Positions 33,919-43,800 of a DNA stretch of 64,000 bases are shown here, piece after piece. Source of the DNA: Lepiota brunneoincarnata. Its lineage: Eukaryota > Basidiomycota > Agaricomycetes > Agaricales > Agaricaceae. The stretch lies in assembly GCA_023014365.1 (NCBI GenBank), contig JAEBUN010000030.1, positions 1 through 64,000 on the forward strand. The letters run 5' to 3'. Position numbers and translations under genes: made by a program. The notes beneath the pieces are model-generated. The model was not told the origin of the DNA. It worked only from the letters and a program-made list of their open reading frames with translations, and ran no database searches. Each line of letters begins with the position of its first letter. The stretch's first letter is position 1.

Positions 33919-34295
33919 TAAGTGACATGACATATTTGGAAAATAAGGTATGGATTGTGGTCAGTTTCATGTAGTATTTAAGATATGAGTAACATAACAT
34001 ATTCAGATAATGCTAAGCTTCAGATAATACCAGATAACATTAAATTATTTGCTCAAGATATATAATAAACCATTAGCATACTCCAAGTGCCCAGGCCGAA
34101 GGGTCTGGGCATCTATTCAGATAATGCTAAGGTCATCAAACAAGATCATGTGATCCATTCACTGATGCACAAACAATTGTAAACAATGTCATGTGACTTC
34201 CAAAAAACTTTTTTTTTCACTCAAATCTTCCTATAATGCTAAAGTCGCCCAAATATGTGTGCCAAAGGCACACGAGCATAAGCTTGTATAGGATG

Positions 34296-34402
34296 ATGGA
34301 CCAACCCAGTGGGCCTGCTGAGTCCCACTCACTTGATACAATGTATATCTCAGCAGGCCTGCTGAGCCCCACTCACTCGATACACTGTAGGTTGACTACC
34401 TG
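34296..34402. repeat. Short tandem duplication at the R array/E2 relic border
   Basis: Two copies of GGCCTGCTGAGYCCCACTCA followed by TYGATACAMTGTA, about 50 bp apart, fill the junction. They could be the target or debris of the deletion that removed the 5' half of the E2 copy. Confidence 0.6.
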
Positions 34403-37400
34403 CATCCGCAGTTACTCCCACCATACCAAACCCCTTAACCAACTCCTATCCAAATCAACCAAATTTGAATGGAAAGAAGAACAACAAAAAGTGTTTGAAA
34501 TGCTCAAGAACAAATTCCTAAAGGAACCAGTACTCCTCATGCCCAACTCCACAAAACCCTTCAAAATAGAAGCTGATGCTTCCAAATTCACATCAGGAGC
34601 TGTCCTATATCAACACAACATCAACGGAATACAGAAACCCGTATCATTCTATTCAAAGACATTTGGACCAGCGGAACACAACTATGACATCTATGACAGG
34701 GAACTCCTCGCTATTATCTGAGCCCTCGAAGAATGGCGCCACTACCTCCTTGGCAGTCCCCATACCATCCATATCAGAACAGATCACCAAAACCTCACAT
34801 ACTGGTGTAAACCCCAGAAAATCAACTGCTGACAAGCACAATGGGTCCAGACCCTTGCCGACTACAACTTCAAATTAGAACATGTCCCAGGATCAAAGAT
34901 TCCTGCACCAGATGCCCTATCAAGACATCCAGACCACATCTCTGATGAGGATAAGAATAACAAAGATGTCACCATGCTTCCAGACAACCTCTTTGTTGCC
35001 GCAGGTGACTTAGAAGATCAAAACATGATCACAGCACTCCCAGAACACCTCTTTATTGCCACTGTCAATATAGAACTACAAGAAAGAATCACAGAATCAC
35101 CCAAATATGACGCTAGAACCACCAAAGCATTCAAACTCCTCAAAGAATCACACCCTAATGCCACCAATAAAGATTTTGGAACAGTCCCGACCCCAAATGG
35201 CCCACTCCTCACATTTCAAGAACATGTCATCATTCCAGAAGACCTCCAACTCAGACGCAAGATCCTTGCAAGATACTATGACCACCCTACACATGGTCAT
35301 CCTGGAGAACAAGAAACATACTGCCTCACCAAGAAAGAAGTGTATTGGCCAGGAATGTCTACGTTCATAAAGAACTATGTAAAAGGCTGTCCAGAGTGTC
35401 AACAACACAAAATCATCTGATGACCGGACCATGCTCTGATTCAACCAATTCAACCAACATCCTCACTGTGCCCATTTAGCCAGATCTTTTGGGATCTAAT
35501 CACCAGTCTCCTACCATCCATGGGAAACAATGCCATATTGTCCGTGGTGGACCACGGCCTTATGAAGGGGGTAATTTTCATCCCTACATCAGAAAACACC
35601 ACAACCAATGACATTAGAAGACTTCTTATCGAAAAAGTATTCACAAGATATGGTCTCCCTGACAAAATCATATCAGATAGAGATCCCAGATTTGCCACCC
35701 AGTCCCTCAGACAACTAGCAAAACGACTAAACATCAAACAAGCCTTCTCTACCACCTATCATCCACAAACAGATAGAACGACTGAACGATACAACCAAGA
35801 GATAGAAACCTATCTATCCATATATTGCACCAGAAACCCTCACAAATGGTCAGAAACACTCCCAATCCTCGAATTCTCCCACAACTCCAAGACACATGCC
35901 AAGAATCAAAAGTTCCCTTTCAAACTCATCATGGGATACAACCCCCTGGCAATCCCCACCATCATGGAAACATCAAACTTTCCATCAGTAGATGATCGCA
36001 TCAGACTTCTAGACAATGCCTGAAAAGAAGCACATGCTGCTCACCAAATAGCTGCCAATATTATGAAACAAAGAAGCAGAAGAACTGCCAAACCCCTTGA
36101 AACACTTCAGAAAGTATGGCTAGAAGCCAAGAACCTCAAACTTCCATTCCAATCACAAAAAATATCCCCAAAACAACTAGGACCATTCACCATTATGGAA
36201 GTCCTGTCACCAATAACATACAAACTCAAACTCCCAATCAAATGGAAGATACATCCAGTATTCCACCAAAACCTTCTTACCCCATTTAACAAAAAAGAAG
36301 CATACGGATCTTACCCAACACCACCACCACCTGACATCATTAATGATGAAGAAGAATATGAAATTGAAACTATCCTCAATCACCACTGATATCGTGAAAA
36401 ACTCCAATACTATGTCAAATGGAAAGGATACTCCCACATGGAGAACGAATGGATCACCGATGAAACACTCCACACAAATGCCAAAAAATACTTAACCGAG
36501 TATAAAGAAGCCCATGGAATTCCCCAGAAAGATCAGGAACCCACAAGAACCTACCAGAAACAACTTCGCTCCCACACCAGAACAACTTAAAAATGCCCAT
36601 GAACTTTGACCTCACTTGTCCCCAAACTACTCCCCTCTTTTCCACAACACCCTCTCCCACCTCCTCATTGTCCTCGATCATCATCATCAATGACCAGAAT
36701 GTTGAACATACAACATTTCAAACAACTCCCATTCCAGCCCCATCTCCCCACACCCCCTCTCACACCTTCAATGCCGCCTACGCCTCTCTTAGAGACGAGA
36801 CCCCTGACCCCAACACCACCCCAGAACCCACAGTCGCCCCAGCCACCTCCCTTAGATTCCACTCAGCTAGAGTATGACCATCAAGACCAGATCACCCTTC
36901 TAATGGAGATCTGTGCGAGGCTGCCACCAGCCAAACCTTTACTAATAGATTGGAACAATTTCCAATTTCAGAATACGACTGACAACTCTGGTCTGATTAC
37001 ACCCACCACATACAACAGACTAAGGCTCTTGCTGCTGTGTACAACACACAATGAGCCTGGGCAGAATCACTTGAGGAACTTCTCCAAACACGATCAAGCC
37101 TCATGTCTGAGGTGTCAAAGAACATACCCAAATGAGATGAGGTACATCCCTCAAAGCCCCCCACCACAACCGTCTCCCTCATTGCCACAACTACTCCTAC
37201 CCCCATCACCACCACCACTCCCAATAAGGGAAAGAAATCCACCAACCCCAGAAACCCATTCAGACATCTCACCCCCACCAGAAACACCACCCACACCATC
37301 ACCAATAACAATGTCCTGGTTCGGAACTCCCCCAATCCCATTCACACACGAACCGACCCCCGAACCACTGACAGATCAGTCTGCATTCAATGCAGACACA

Positions 37401-37563
37401 CCAGACATTGGGCTATGGATTGCCCACAATTTGCCTGTCTTGGATGCAAACAATATGCTCCAGGACACTACTCATACAATTGCATCAAGTACTGATGCTC
37501 CTATTATGTGGTTTTCCAACCCCACCATAAACGGACTGAATGTCCAGCTTGGAAGACCCAACA
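34403..37563 (+). pseudogene. Old E2 copy, first part (RNase H, integrase, chromodomain, ORF3)
   Basis: Homologous to E2 from 19196 to about 22355. It starts inside the RT/RNase H region, so the 5' half is missing. The pol frame is broken by at least five stops, mostly TGA, several at codons that are CGA in E2 (near 34719 and 34828; others near 35417, 36021 and 36387). Differences are mostly transitions at CG dinucleotides, the mark of methylated-cytosine decay. The copy breaks off at 37563 with CAACA and resumes at 60033 after the E3 nest. Confidence 0.93.
36606..37563 (+). CDS. ORF3b homologue still open in the old E2 copy (first part)
   Basis: An open frame matching E2 ORF3b (DQITLLMEICARLPP is kept exactly) runs through this whole stretch and, after removal of E3 and one CAACA, continues to a stop at 60435, about 450 codons in all. 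The overlapping zinc-knuckle frame ORF3a has at least four stops in the same DNA. Expression is not shown by the sequence. A composition effect is the main alternative to selection. Confidence 0.45.
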
Positions 37564-37890
37564 TGTAAGGGGACTTGCGGTGACACTCCCCCTTACACAA
37601 GGTATGTTTAGAGGTCTGCAGTTTGGTGTCCAGGCTTGGCCTCTCTAGCTGATGCCCGATGACTGAGCCCAGCCTCAGCCTTCAGCCACCCCCATCCCTG
37701 AGCCTGATCTAGCAGACAATCATATTATCTAATGTTGTTGTATATTGCTTGCACGTGTTATTTCTAGTAGTCTATGTAGTGTTGGACTACCCAGTCTGTG
37801 CGCATGCCTCTATGTATTTAAATAGTGCAGGTGTCAATTGCAATTGGCACCTGAATATCAACTTGGTTCTGGTGCCCTACTCCCCTAACA
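37564..37890 (+). repeat. 5' LTR of E3
   Basis: TGTAAGGGGACTTGC...CTCCCCTAACA, 327 bp. It has a TATTTAAAT box at about 37814-37822, and the word ACCTGAATAT at 37849-37858 lies about 30 bases on. Confidence 0.93.
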
Positions 37891-37892
37891 GA

Positions 37893-37902
37893 ATATTCAG
37901 GT
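37893..37902 (+). other. Self-priming primer-binding site of E3
   Basis: ATATTCAGGT starts two bases after the LTR and pairs 10 of 10 with ACCTGAATAT at 37849-37858, the expected RNA 5' end. No tRNA-type site. Confidence 0.6.
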
Positions 37903-37972
37903 CTCTACACAGACTTGCCCCTTCCTAGCTCTCTGCACCCCCCCTACCCTGTTAAACAGCCCTGTTGCTAGT

Positions 37973-38013
37973 ATGCCCCGCTGAAAATCCTCAGGCAAGC
38001 AGAAAGCACCCGC
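37973..38013 (+). pseudogene. 5' end of the E3 ORF, cut by E4
   Basis: ATG at 37973 opens a frame that, after removal of E4 and one CCGC, joins exactly in frame to the ORF at 58156-59266. The fourth codon is TGA, probably a later mutation. This 5' piece adds about 14 codons to the KH-like protein. Confidence 0.7.
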
Positions 38014-39096
38014 TGAAAAGGTATAAACTTTTGTAGGTTTTAATATAGATAGGGGGCTCGTTTTCACTAAGCTTAGCCGCTATTCGATAAGCTTAAGCTA
38101 ATACAAGTGGAATGAGATAGATAATGAACAGTTTCGTCTTTTAGGGTGTTCTGGGGGTGCGTTCTGACAGCGAAATTCAAGAGAGTAGTGTTTTTTAGAG
38201 GTTAACGAACAGCCGTTGAAGTTATCTTAGCCGTACGGTGCAACAATGAAAGGACAATCCCTGTCAATTCAAAGCGCTGGGTCTCTGGTCTCTGGTCTCT
38301 GGTCTCTGAACTCTGGTCTCTGTCTCTGTCTCTGTCTCTAGCACTCTGGAACTCTAAACTCTGAACTCTGGTCTCTGTCTCTGTCCCTGGGTTGGTCAAC
38401 AACCGAAGAAATCACACTTAACGACGCACACTAAATAGCCCTCTGAAACCGTTCTTGATCACGGCTCGCAGACTTGCGTGTGGAAGCGGGGGTGAGACCT
38501 CCCCCTTCTCCACGAACAAGTGTGACCGTATTTATATTGTTTAGATACATACGAGAGATAGTAAATATGAAATAGAAAACAATAAGCTTAATTGTTACAG
38601 GCACTGTAGAACATTTTGGAAGGTTTGGCAGCATTTCTACCTCACCCTGGGTTATGGGTTTTTCTCTGATTAACGAATGGCAATCCAGCCAGACGTGCTC
38701 CGTGCTCGGCTGCATTATTCTGCGTCCACGCGAGCGCGTTAAGTTTCCGGATCAATTATGATCGGAATGTATAGCAGATGGACAATCCCTTGATCCGTTG
38801 TAATTAATCTCAGTTAAGCAGAATGCCAAAGTGCCGGGACCCACAAAGCACTCGTTAATTAGGAGTCTTTGATGTTTCTAGGGTTTTGGGCATCGGGTAT
38901 TGCCTCCCGAACGTTGGACGTTCCGTTCCGTGGTCCGGTCATCATTATTGAACTCGCTATAGACGTAATACGCCTGCAACAGCCGCTAGGTACATTCTTT
39001 TATGTTCAAACGCATTCGGGTTCATCAGAAAACTGCTCGTAAGGTCCCTGGATGCGACCGGGGTATACTCGATAGGCTATGTAGAGTCCTGAATCC
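38014..39096 (-). repeat. E4 3' LTR, part A (before the E1 insertion)
   Basis: Matches 56850-57932 with few differences. It begins TGAAAAGG after CCGC and ends in AATCC, the E1 target duplication. Contains TAAGCTTA at 38068, 38088 and 38583 and the TCTCTG tract at 38278-38392. Confidence 0.96.
38278..38392. repeat. TCTCTG microsatellite in the E4 3' LTR
   Basis: Same tract as at 880-990 and 57117-57225, with nearly identical unit order to the latter. Confidence 0.85.
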
Positions 39097-39549
39097 TGTA
39101 AGGGGACAATCCACAAACACCCCTAAGCCTCCCAGCACACTGTACATCCCCCCTTTCAAACGCTTACACCCCAAACATAACCAGAATGCACCAGAGGTCC
39201 CCTCACTGCCCAGTTAAACCCCTCCCTTCACCCTCCTTAACCCTCACCTGCTTCCTCCCATTTCCTGTAGACTTCAGACTGTTATCTTCACTCCCCACAC
39301 TCATTTTAATCACACCTGGCCTTGTGCAACACCCAGACACCACCGTCAAGCCTTGTTCAATTTATATTGATTATATAAGTCAAGTATATACATAGTTTTC
39401 GCCTGCAGGGGTTCCCTCATCCTATTCTCTTAGGATTTCCCTGCAGGTATGGACTCCCTACTTAGCTCACAGATTAATAATACTTAGGATTTCCCTGCAG
39501 TGACGTTTCGGCTCCCTGAGTTGTCCGAACCCTCCAGGTTGCCCTAACA
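39097..39549 (+). repeat. 5' LTR of E1
   Basis: TGTAAGGGGACAATCC...GCCCTAACA, 453 bp. It has TATATAAG at 39372-39379 and TATATA at 39385-39390. The word CTTAGGATTTCCCTGCAG appears twice. The C/A-rich U3 is also read as the last 38 codons of pol in the 3' copy. Confidence 0.97.
39419..39428 (+). promoter_or_regulatory. Putative E1 transcript start/self-primer
   Basis: ATCCTATTCT lies about 34 bases after the second TATATA and is the exact complement of AGAATAGGAT just inside the LTR. Confidence 0.6.
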
Positions 39550-39551
39550 GA

Positions 39552-39561
39552 AGAATAGGAT
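39552..39561 (+). other. Self-priming primer-binding site of E1
   Basis: AGAATAGGAT, two bases after the 5' LTR, pairs 10 of 10 with 39419-39428. There is no TGG-type tRNA site, as expected for Tf1/sushi-like chromoviruses. Confidence 0.65.
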
Positions 39562-39683
39562 CCCCCTAACGAGACCAGTCCGGTGTCCATAGGCCCTACC
39601 CTGTCCATAACGTGTTTTTCGACTCAGTAGCAGCCTAACACTCAGCACTCTTCTCTCCCCTCGTCCAACCTCGTCTCTCACTC

Positions 39684-40886
39684 ATGTCACAGCAAAATGC
39701 ACCGGAGAACGGGCCCTCAGACCCTTTGGCTATGATTGCCCAACTCCAGCAGGACGTGGCATCGGTGATGACTAGGCAGGCCGACTCCGAGCTGGCCCTC
39801 ACGGAAGTGATCCAGTCGATTCAAACCACCCTTCAAGAACTCTCCCAACGTCCAAAAACCCCAAATGCTCCTGACGCGACTCCACCCGTCCCCGACACGT
39901 CCCCTCCCTCTACCCAACGCACTCGCTCCTCAAAAGTCAAACCAGCGACTCCACCAGACTTCTCGGGTGACCGAACGCGTGGGAGGGCCTTCTTGAACTC
40001 CTGTAACACTTACCTACGACTCTGCCCGACTCATTTCGCCTCGGACCAGCAGAAGATACTCTGGGCTATGTCGTTCATGAAAGAGGGGCGTGCTGCTAAG
40101 TGGACGGATCAGATATTTCGGTGGGAAGATAGGAACCAAGGAGCAGAGAGGTTCCTAGATTGGAAGGACTTTCAAGGCGAATTCCGTAAGCACTTCTTCC
40201 CCGTGGACTCCGAGGCAGCTGCTGTCAATCGGCTGGAAGGTACAGAGTACTTCCAACGAAACAGGAACGTCGAAGACTACCTGGACGAGTTCCTAGAGCT
40301 TATCTCGGACTCCGGGTACAAAGATGACAAGACCATCGTTGTCAAGTTCCGTCGAGGCCTCCGCCCGGCCATACAGACCGCAGTAGCCACGATGACGGCC
40401 AACCGACCCTCGGACAATGCTCCGGAGGCTTGGTACAAGGCAGCGCAGCTCATAGATCAGAACCGAGCTGCCAACGATGCCTTCCAAGCCTTGGGGCGGA
40501 CACAAATACCCTCGGCAAAGCCCTCCGCCAACCCCTATCGCCTCACATCTGCCCCTGTCGCCCCCCTTGCCACGTCAACTTCGACCCCCTTTCCATCAGC
40601 CCGCTCCTTTGCCCACGTCACCCCCACTCCGACCAAACCCGTCCCAATGGATATTGATGCGACCAGAAAGGCCACGACGACGCCCGTAGTCTGCTACAGA
40701 TGCCACCAGCCGGGCCACGTCAAATCCGAATGCCCTAGGCGCTTCGACGTTCGCTTCTTAGACTTGGAGGAGAGGGAAGCCCTGATTCAGCAATTATTAG
40801 CCGAGAAAGACATCGTGGAAGCTCAAGGGTCATCGGAACATCGAGAAAGCGAAGACGAGACGGATTTTGTCTCAGGCGGTCGGTGA
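39684..40886 (+). CDS. gag: E1 gag
   Basis: 400 residues from the first ATG after the leader. The N-terminal coiled-coil-like segment is rich in Gln/Ala, followed by a Pro/Thr linker. The capsid region is at about 95-260 (FLNSCNTYLRLCP, W-x-D-F-x-FRKHFFP, NRNVEDYLDEFLEL). The zinc knuckle is CYRCHQPGHVKSEC at about 338-351, and the C-terminus is acidic. Length and layout are normal for fungal chromoviruses. The pol frame overlaps its 3' end in the -1 frame, so pol is probably made by a -1 shift from this gene. Confidence 0.95.
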   Translation: MSQQNAPENGPSDPLAMIAQLQQDVASVMTRQADSELALTEVIQSIQTTLQELSQRPKTPNAPDATPPVPDTSPPSTQRTRSSKVKPATPPDFSGDRTRGRAFLNSCNTYLRLCPTHFASDQQKILWAMSFMKEGRAAKWTDQIFRWEDRNQGAERFLDWKDFQGEFRKHFFPVDSEAAAVNRLEGTEYFQRNRNVEDYLDEFLELISDSGYKDDKTIVVKFRRGLRPAIQTAVATMTANRPSDNAPEAWYKAAQLIDQNRAANDAFQALGRTQIPSAKPSANPYRLTSAPVAPLATSTSTPFPSARSFAHVTPTPTKPVPMDIDATRKATTTPVVCYRCHQPGHVKSECPRRFDVRFLDLEEREALIQQLLAEKDIVEAQGSSEHRESEDETDFVSGGR

Positions 40887-43800
40887 ATAGTGTGCCCCGG
40901 TCGCCCACAGGGAGTAGGTACAGTGTATTACCCATAGACCTAATAAACGACACTGTCCCTACCCGAAACCCGATCCCTGTACAAGACACACCCCCTTTAA
41001 GCTCTTCCTTGCCTAAACGACTGAGACGGCCGAAATGGGAGCGGCGTTTGCCCCCGGTGTTCAAGATATCTTCAGCAGAGTCTCCGCGGTCGCTTCATCT
41101 GACAGTGGAGCTAGAAACGACGGACACAGCGGAACGGAAGGTCACTCAAGCCCTCCTGGACAGCGGGGCGACAAGCTGCTTCGTCGACCGCGATTTCGTA
41201 CAGAGAAATCGTCTCAACACGCGCCCCCTTTCCCAGCCCATCCCCGTCTTCAACGTTGATGGCACCGAGAACGAAGCGGGTTCAATTACGGAGGTCTTAG
41301 ACATAGTTCTCCGTTACAAATCTCACTCAGAGCGCACCACCTTGGCGGTCACATCGCTCAGAAAGCAAGACTTACTACTCGGCTTCTCATGGTTGAAGGA
41401 GCATAACCCCGAAGTAGACTGGCAGACAGGTGAAGTCGGGATGACCCGATGCCCAGATAGGTGTTGCACACTGTGTAAGGAACAGCTGAGAACTGAACGA
41501 AAGCTCCGGAAGGCTGAGATTAAAGCAATCTCGATGTGCTCGGAAGGCCCTTATCCACTCTCGGATGACGACTGGGAGGAGATTCAAGAGATCCCGGGTC
41601 TTCAACCAAAATCCGAACGAGGGACCGGAGACGGCGAACGTATCTGGGCCACTGTTCTCCGCCCGGAACCCCAGTTCATCCAAGCGACCAGCACTACCTC
41701 CCAAAGACTCGCGGAGGCCTTCCACCGCAATTCGCAACCTCCTCGGGCATCCCCTGAAATCTCCGGCCTACTGGATCCCATTCCCGAGTATCTCCGTGAC
41801 TTCGCCTCCATGTTCGAGAAAGGGTCCTTCGACTCTCTCCCGGAACAAAGGGCTTGGGACCATGCTATCGAGCTCATACCGGGAGCGACGCCTACAGGCT
41901 GCAAGGTATACCCTCTGGCCCCCTCTGAACAGTCAGAACTCGACTCCTTCATTCAGGAGAACTTAACTACCGGGAGAATCCGTGCTTCGAAGTCCCCCAT
42001 GGCCTCTCCGGTGTTTTTTATTAAAAAGAAGGATGGCTCGCTCAGATTGGTTCAAGATTACCGAGCTCTTAACGCAATCATGGTGAAAAATAAATACCCA
42101 CTCCCACTCATCTCGGAGCTCGTAAATCAACTCCGAGGGGCCAAGTATTTCACCAAGCTCGATATTCGCTGGGGTTTCAATAACGTACGGATTAAACCCG
42201 GAGACGAATGGAAAGCAGCCTTCCGCACCAACCGGGGCCTCTTTGAGCCTCTAGTGATGTTCTTCGGACTTACCAACAGCCCCGCTACTTTCCAGACGAT
42301 GATGAACGATATCTTTAGGGACCTCATCGCAGAAGGGGTCGTTGTAGTATATCTCGACGACATCCTTATCTTCACAAGGACCGTAGAAGAACATAGAAGA
42401 GTTACCCGTCGCGTTCTAGAGATACTTCGCCGCCACCGGCTCTACCTCCGACCGGAGAAGTGCGAGTTCGAGAAGACCAGGGTGGAGTACTTAGGGCTAG
42501 TCATTTCGGAAAATAAGGTGGAGATGGACCCGGTAAAGGTCGCCGGAGTACAGGGGTGGCCGACGCCTACAGACAAGCGAGAGGTCCAGGCGTTCCTGGG
42601 CTTCGTGAACTTCTATAGGCGTTTTATCCAAGATTTTTCACACTACGCTCGCCCTCTGTTTGATCTCACTAAATTGGACACTCCTTGGCGATGGGGAAAG
42701 CCAGAACATAGCGCTTTCACCACCCTTAAGGAGCTAATCACGTCCGCGCCCGTTCTCGCCTCGCCGGACACCTCCTTGCCTTTCCGGCTCGAAGCGGACA
42801 GTTCGGATTTCGCCACTGGAGCGGTACTCTCTCAGCAGTCGGAGGAAGGTAAATGGCACCCGGTGGCATTCTATTCTAAATCCCTGGACCAGGCACAACG
42901 AAACTACGAGATTCACGACAAGGAAATGCTGGCGATCATCCGAGCACTCGAGGAATGGCGGCACTTCTTAGAAGGCGCCCCCCACGTCGTGGAAATCTGG
43001 TCAGACCACCGAAACCTAGAGTATTTCATGACAGCTAAAAAACTTAATCGCCGCCAAGCTCGCTGGTCACTCGTCTTGGCTCGCTTTGACTTCAAGCTTC
43101 ACTACCGGCCGGGTAAATCGATGGGGAAAGCCAACGCATTGTCCCGCCGTGCAGACCACGGCCCCGGAGATCGTGACAACGAAGATGTCGTCCTCTTGAC
43201 GAGGGAGAAGCTCGCGATCCGAGCCCTCGAAGGAATTCAAGCCGCCGGCGAAGAACAAGTCCTTCTACGAGACATCCGAGCAGGGAATCGCTCCGAGACT
43301 GCAGAAGAGGCAGTCGCGAATTCGGCCCGCAGGCTCAAGGAGTCCTCTTCTAGAACCGTACACTCATCCGAGTGGTCTAATGTGGACGGACTGCTATTAT
43401 TCCGAGGCCGGATCTACGTCCCGAACAGCAACGACCTCCGACGCCGCATCGTGGCCCTCTGCCACGATTCCCCGATCGGTGGGCACGCAGGTCATTGGAA
43501 GACACTCGAATTGGTCTCCCGAAACTACTGGTGGCCGCAGATGTCTCGCTTCGTAGGTCAGTATGTCTCCACATGCGACTTATGCCTCAGAACAAAGCCC
43601 CATCGTCACCTCCCTACCGGAGAACTTCACCCCTTGCCTATTCCCAAGTCCCGATGGGATACCATCAGCGTTGACTTTATTGTAGAGCTTCCTCCTTCGG
43701 CTGGGTATGACGCCGTGATGACCGTAGTCGATTCGGCCTCCAAGCGAGCCCATTTCATCCCCACACACACCACGGTGACGGCCGAAGGAGCCGCTCGGCT

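Larger units (their letters stand above)
13656..34295. repeat. Head-to-tail array of 2.1-2.5 kb non-coding units (R)
   Basis: The marker AGAATGGGAC and the following 1.2 kb (TTCTGATTGGCTGGCTG, AATTACACTGTAATT, GGGCCCTGCA and so on) recur at about 13682, 25040, 27568, 29646 and 31912, always in the same orientation, with a partial internal copy at 23420-24060. Each unit runs: double hairpin, about 1.2 kb block, 105-bp hairpin repeats, then a tail with TGCCCAGGCC...CTGGGCA and GTCATGTGA words. Short open frames recur in all copies only because the DNA is homologous. E2 and a Tc1 element are inserted in the array. Confidence 0.85.
31871..34295. repeat. R unit with internal deletion and Tc1 insertion
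   Basis: Starts TGTGCT-GAA-AGCACA (31871-31885), a paired change from TGTGCC/GGCACA. About 1.2 kb is deleted at 32040, joining the block start directly to the 105-bp repeats (32041-32310). Tc1 sits at 32313-33918. The tail, with TGCCCAGGCC...CTGGGCA, runs to about 34290. Confidence 0.8.

Noticed and set aside
39097..39549. E1 and E3 LTRs as one family because both start TGTAAGGGGAC
   Set aside because: Only the first 11 and last 7 or 8 bases match. The interiors and lengths (453 and 327 bp) are unrelated.
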